Shown here: in pieces, positions 60,853-64,000 of the stretch | Layout: every line of letters begins with the position of its first letter | How positions within the stretch are numbered: position 1 is the stretch's first letter | Assembly: GCA_017517805.1 (NCBI GenBank) | Contig: JAFWYD010000042.1 | Span: forward strand, 1-64,000 | Length of the DNA: 64,000 nt | From: Akkermansia sp. | GTDB taxonomy: Bacteria; Verrucomicrobiota; Verrucomicrobiia; Verrucomicrobiales; Akkermansiaceae | Reading direction: 5' to 3' | Notes under the pieces: generated by a model | What the model saw: the letters and a program-made list of their open reading frames with translations, nothing else | Told to the model about the DNA's origin: nothing | The model's database searches: none | Translations under genes and position numbers: made by a program

Positions 60853-61929
60853 ATGATGAAGAAACTCTTTTTAATGTTCACAGGCATGCTGCTGGCTTGT
60901 GCTTCGGTGGATGCTGCGATAGCCCGCACCTATCCGGACGCACTGGCCAAGACGGGCAAGAACCCCATCGTTATCTTTATATACGGGGCCAATTATGATA
61001 AGGTGAGTCAGCGCACCTACGAGGAATTTGTGAAGAAGAACAAGATTTCTCCCTTTGTGCGACAGGCTACTTTCCTGGAAATGCCGCTCTACCAGCTGCC
61101 CAACGATAGAGAAAAGAAGGATATGGAGAAACGCCTGGGAGGTAAGCGCCTGCCTGGTGGTATCCGCAATTATCCCTGCCTGGCTGTGGTGGATGCCAAG
61201 GGGAATCTGCGCGCAGCGGTGCAGTCGCCCGAGGAGATGAAGAGCCCTGAGGTTGCTTTGGAAATACTTAAAAAGCATATTGATAATTTCTACAAGCAGG
61301 AAAAACTGCTGGACCGTGCCCGTAAGGCCCACGGAGAGAAAAAGGCCGAGCTTCTGCTGGAGGCCTCTGATATTGATATTGACATGCCGAAGGATGCGCT
61401 CAGCAAGGAAGAGAAGCAGGGCATGGAGGATGAGGTCGGCCTTGGTAACCGCCTGAGCTACGACCCGACCACCCTGGTTGAAGCTTTGCAGATTAAATCG
61501 TACGACCAGGCAAACGCCCACGTGCGCAAGATGATGGCCCAGGGTGGTTATTCCAAGCTTCAGCGGCAGATGATGATGGCGGCCTATGCCGGCCACCTCC
61601 GCCGCGGTGGTGAGGGCCGGGCTCCTGCGTCCAAGGAACGCCTCCGCGCACTATATACCGAGATGCGCAATATCGACCCGACCTCCACATACGGAGCATA
61701 CGCAGAAGGTGCCCTGGTTATCTGGGTGGAAGGCGGTAAGCTTACCGATGACCCGATTCCGACCGAAATCAACCGCGTGGGCAATACGCCTGATGATGGC
61801 AACAGTTCTGGTTCCGGGACCGGAGGCAAGACGGCTATGGGCAATACCTCCATTTCCGGCGATGATGTCGGGGCAGAAGATGCGGATGTCGAGGGCGCTG
61901 AGGATTCAGACGAGGGCGATGATTTCTGA
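60853..61929 (+). CDS. Secreted thioredoxin-fold-like protein without CXXC, acidic tail
   Basis: 358 residues starting ATGATG with a signal peptide (LMFTGMLLACASVDA). Residues about 22-150 look like a thioredoxin fold: NPIVIFIYGANYDKVSQRTYEEF where CXXC would be, and YPCLAVVDAKGNLR with the cis-Pro-like strand. The redox cysteines are missing. A helical middle follows, ending in a Gly/Ser linker and a strongly acidic tail (DDVGAEDADVEGAEDSDEGDD). It starts 15 bases after the transglutaminase-like gene, so the two probably act together. Confidence 0.65.
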   Translation: MMKKLFLMFTGMLLACASVDAAIARTYPDALAKTGKNPIVIFIYGANYDKVSQRTYEEFVKKNKISPFVRQATFLEMPLYQLPNDREKKDMEKRLGGKRLPGGIRNYPCLAVVDAKGNLRAAVQSPEEMKSPEVALEILKKHIDNFYKQEKLLDRARKAHGEKKAELLLEASDIDIDMPKDALSKEEKQGMEDEVGLGNRLSYDPTTLVEALQIKSYDQANAHVRKMMAQGGYSKLQRQMMMAAYAGHLRRGGEGRAPASKERLRALYTEMRNIDPTSTYGAYAEGALVIWVEGGKLTDDPIPTEINRVGNTPDDGNSSGSGTGGKTAMGNTSISGDDVGAEDADVEGAEDSDEGDDF

Positions 61930-61971
61930 TGCATCAGCGATGACGCTTTGCCAGACTTGATTTAACTATCC

Positions 61972-62003
61972 GGTGGGTGTAAACTACCCACCAGATTTTT
62001 TTT
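61972..62003 (+). terminator. Intrinsic terminator of the three-gene operon
   Basis: 7-base stem GGTGGGT ... ACCCACC, 7-base loop, then AGA and eight T. A promoter-like TTGATT (61957)-17-TAAACT (61980) lies across the same bases and could start cstA transcription. Confidence 0.75.
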
Positions 62004-62015
62004 CTACTACAGACC

Positions 62016-63452
62016 ATGGGCCTTTTCGTATTTTTCATCTGTGTCGCATTACTGGTGCTCGGGTATGCTGTGTATGGCCGCCTGGCTGAGCGTATATACG
62101 GTGTTGAGCCCGATGCTCCGATGCCGTGTGTCAGGAATCCTGATGGCGTGGACTATGTGCCCTTGCCCGTGTGGAAGGTGTTTTTGATTCAGCTGCTGAA
62201 CATAGCGGGGCTGGGACCGGTGGTGGGTGCTGTTTCCGGCTGCTTGTTCGGGCCTGTTGCGCTGCTGTGGATTGTGTTGGGCTGCATACTGGCAGGGGCA
62301 ATGCACGATTTCCTGGCTGCGGTCATGTCTGCCGAGCGCAATGGTGCCAACCTGCCAGAGCTTGTCGGTGAGAATCTGGGAGAGACCGCGCGCTGCGTCA
62401 TGCGCTTTGTGTGTATTTTCCTGCTGTTGATGGTGGGTGTGGTGTTTACTTTGCTGCCAGCCGGTATGCTTGGCGGCATGTTTGGCGGAGTTTCGGTCAT
62501 GGTGTGGACCTGCATCATCCTGGGGTATTATTTCCTGGCAACCATTTTGCCGATTCAGACCATCATTGGTCGCATCTACCCCGTGTTCGGAGCCTTGTTC
62601 CTCTTCATGGCCGGGGGCCTGTTGGTGATGCTTCCGCTGAGCGGGCATGAGATTCTGCCAGACCTGAACCTGCTGGAGAATCTTCACCCGAAGGGGATAC
62701 CTGTGTGGCCTATGTTGTTTGTGACCATCGCCTGCGGGGCAATCTCCGGTTTCCATGCCACGCAGAGCCCGCTGATGGTTCGCTGCCTGCCGCAGATGCG
62801 CGATTGCCGCCGTGTCTTTTATGGAGCTATGGTGGTGGAGGGACTGGTGGCCCTGGTGTGGGCAGCAGTCGGCCTTTCTCTGCGCGATGTCATTCTTGAG
62901 GGCGGACAGACCATGGCTCAGTTGACACTTGGCAACCCCTCTGCTGCAGTGTATGCCGCCTGTCGTGAGCTGCTCGGGCCTGTGGGCGGTATGATCGGGG
63001 TGCTGGGGGTGGTGGTGCTGGCTATTACGAGCGGCGATACCGCCATGCGCAGCTGCCGCCTCATGGTGGCAGATGTGGTGCGACTTCCCCAGGTGTCTGT
63101 TGTGCGCCGGCTGGCGCTGGCGGTTCCTTTATTCGTGGCCGTGCTGATTATTTCGCAGATTGATTTCAGCGTCATCTGGCGCTATTTCGGCTGGGGAAAC
63201 CAGACGCTGAGCTGCTTTACTCTGTGGACGATTGCGGTGTGCCTGCGGAGCAGGGGGAGATGCGCCCTGATTGCGCTTTTCCCGGCGCTGTTCATGACCT
63301 GCATGTGCACCACCTTCCTCCTGCATGCGCCGGAGTGTGGTATCCAGCTTAATCTGACCCTTTCTACTGTGATAGGCTGTGTGGTGATGGCTGGTTGCCT
63401 GCTTGCTTTCATCTTCACCGGGAAACAACACTCGGCTAATGGGGCTGAATAA
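62016..63452 (+). CDS. CstA-family peptide/pyruvate transporter
   Basis: 478 residues with about 12-13 membrane helices. CstA-family blocks: RNPDGVDYVPLPVWKVF, LNIAGLGPVVGAVSGCLFGPVALLWI, HDFLAAVMSAERNGANLPELV and ISGFHATQSPLMVRCL. Members (CstA, BtsT/YjiY) import peptides or pyruvate. It is shorter than E. coli CstA (701), like many anaerobe versions. Flanked by a terminator and by its own operonless position before the PBP gene. Confidence 0.9.
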   Translation: MGLFVFFICVALLVLGYAVYGRLAERIYGVEPDAPMPCVRNPDGVDYVPLPVWKVFLIQLLNIAGLGPVVGAVSGCLFGPVALLWIVLGCILAGAMHDFLAAVMSAERNGANLPELVGENLGETARCVMRFVCIFLLLMVGVVFTLLPAGMLGGMFGGVSVMVWTCIILGYYFLATILPIQTIIGRIYPVFGALFLFMAGGLLVMLPLSGHEILPDLNLLENLHPKGIPVWPMLFVTIACGAISGFHATQSPLMVRCLPQMRDCRRVFYGAMVVEGLVALVWAAVGLSLRDVILEGGQTMAQLTLGNPSAAVYAACRELLGPVGGMIGVLGVVVLAITSGDTAMRSCRLMVADVVRLPQVSVVRRLALAVPLFVAVLIISQIDFSVIWRYFGWGNQTLSCFTLWTIAVCLRSRGRCALIALFPALFMTCMCTTFLLHAPECGIQLNLTLSTVIGCVVMAGCLLAFIFTGKQHSANGAE

Positions 63453-63472
63453 GCATTTGCCGCTTGCTAAAT

Positions 63473-63501
63473 TGCCCGCTTTCTGCTAAAGTCACCATAG
63501 C
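63473..63501 (+). promoter_or_regulatory. Candidate promoter of the penicillin-binding protein gene
   Basis: TTGCCC (63473-63478), 17 bases, CATAGC (63496-63501), 7 bases before the ATG at 63509. The -10 is weak. Confidence 0.35.
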
Positions 63502-63508
63502 ACAGGCA

Positions 63509-64000
63509 ATGGATAATCTCGACGACTACCAGAATGAGCGCAAAGCCGCAGCAGATCGCCGCCGCAGGCGCAAGGCTGCCAAGGAGCGCATGGTGTTGTA
63601 CCGCAATATCGGCAGCTGGTGGAAACGCATGCTGCTGCGGGTGTGTATTGTGCTGGGTGTCTCGGTGCTTACCCTCGCTCTGCTGGGCTATGCTCTTTTC
63701 ACCTCGGTCACGGCCAAGTACCAGAAATGGGCAGATGAGTTCAACCTGGAGGATATCAACAACCTGGACCACCCCTGCATCATTTTCGACCGCAATGGTG
63801 AGGAAATCGGCCGCATTTATGATGAAAACCGCAGCTATGTGACCTACGATAAGATTTCACGCGCCATGATAGATGCGCTCGTGGCGCAGGAGGATAAGAA
63901 TTTCTGGAAGCACAATGGCTTTGACCCCATCGGCATCATTCGCGCGGCGAAAGAAGCCGCAGCTGCTGGTGGCCACGCCAACCAGGGTGCCTCTACCATC
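63509..64000 (+). CDS. Class A penicillin-binding protein, N-terminal part (runs off the window)
   Basis: 164 residues are visible. A basic cytoplasmic tail (KAAADRRRRRKAAKER), one membrane helix (MLLRVCIVLGVSVLTLALLGYALF) and the start of a GT51 transglycosylase: FDRNGEEIGRIYDENR, ALVAQEDKNFWKHNGFDPIGIIRAA with the catalytic Glu in QEDKNF, and NQGASTI. Such proteins polymerise lipid II and cross-link peptidoglycan. The transpeptidase domain lies beyond the window. Confidence 0.9.
   Translation, partial: MDNLDDYQNERKAAADRRRRRKAAKERMVLYRNIGSWWKRMLLRVCIVLGVSVLTLALLGYALFTSVTAKYQKWADEFNLEDINNLDHPCIIFDRNGEEIGRIYDENRSYVTYDKISRAMIDALVAQEDKNFWKHNGFDPIGIIRAAKEAAAAGGHANQGASTI

Overview
The window is a gene-dense stretch of a bacterial chromosome, GC-rich by eye, with 60 protein genes and no rRNA, tRNA, CRISPR array or insertion sequence that I could see. 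Gene content points to a Gram-negative host-associated anaerobe. It has LPS and outer-membrane assembly genes (lptE, a bamD-like gene, ompH-lpxD), menaquinone synthesis, a secreted GH2 beta-galactosidase with an inserted discoidin-like module, CstA, polysaccharide genes and many lineage-specific secreted proteins. The best fit is a gut Verrucomicrobiota of the Akkermansia type. This is an inference from content and style, not from a marker-gene comparison. || Layout: 1-5.2 kb holds K+ uptake (TrkH/TrkA), a HAD phosphatase and two uncharacterised exported proteins. 5.2-8 kb holds a lipocalin and the overlapping bamD-like/lptE/rsmI operon. 8-10.5 kb holds carA-purA on the minus strand. 10.7-11.9 kb holds three YqjD/YqjE/YqjK-like membrane proteins. 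11.9-14.8 kb is a sugar-nucleotide and glycosyltransferase cluster. 14.8-17.5 kb holds thrS-infC. 17.6-24.2 kb holds an OafA-like acyltransferase, then a secreted protein and menD-menB-menC on the minus strand. 24.3-29.3 kb holds the GH2 enzyme and ompH-lpxD. 29.4-33.7 kb holds an Old Yellow Enzyme relative, a MerR regulator, nadE and a C_GCAxxG_C_C protein. 33.7-36.2 kb is a lone podophage tail-nozzle-like gene. 36.2-43.5 kb is a minus-strand run: purE, pyrB, a dihydroorotase-like pseudoenzyme, three glycosyltransferases and a beta-CASP nuclease. 43.7-46.5 kb holds corA-argB-nadK. 46.5-50.5 kb is an ABC importer of the sulfonate/taurine type joined to a GlcD-like flavoenzyme. 50.6-56 kb holds an Fe-alcohol dehydrogenase, a polysaccharide deacetylase, a CobA-HemD fusion and a short HemA. 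56-62 kb is a set of unknown membrane or secreted proteins, one with a transglutaminase-like core. 62-64 kb holds CstA and the start of a class A penicillin-binding protein. || Three themes stand out. First, both glutamine-hydrolysing domains in the window look dead: CarA has lost its Cys-His-Glu triad and NadE its nitrilase-domain cysteine. PurE also has the His-to-Ala change seen in CO2-using class II enzymes. Together these suggest biosynthesis run directly on ammonia and CO2. Second, several other proteins keep their fold but lack family active-site residues: PyrC-like, the OYE relative, and one of two tandem GT4 proteins. Third, about a dozen genes have a good -10 box ending only 6-11 bases before the start codon, which suggests widespread leaderless transcription. 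|| No gene-free stretch exceeds 300 bases. The longest is 10479-10725, with two promoters and a 13-base direct repeat. Next is 43524-43739, with two divergent promoters.
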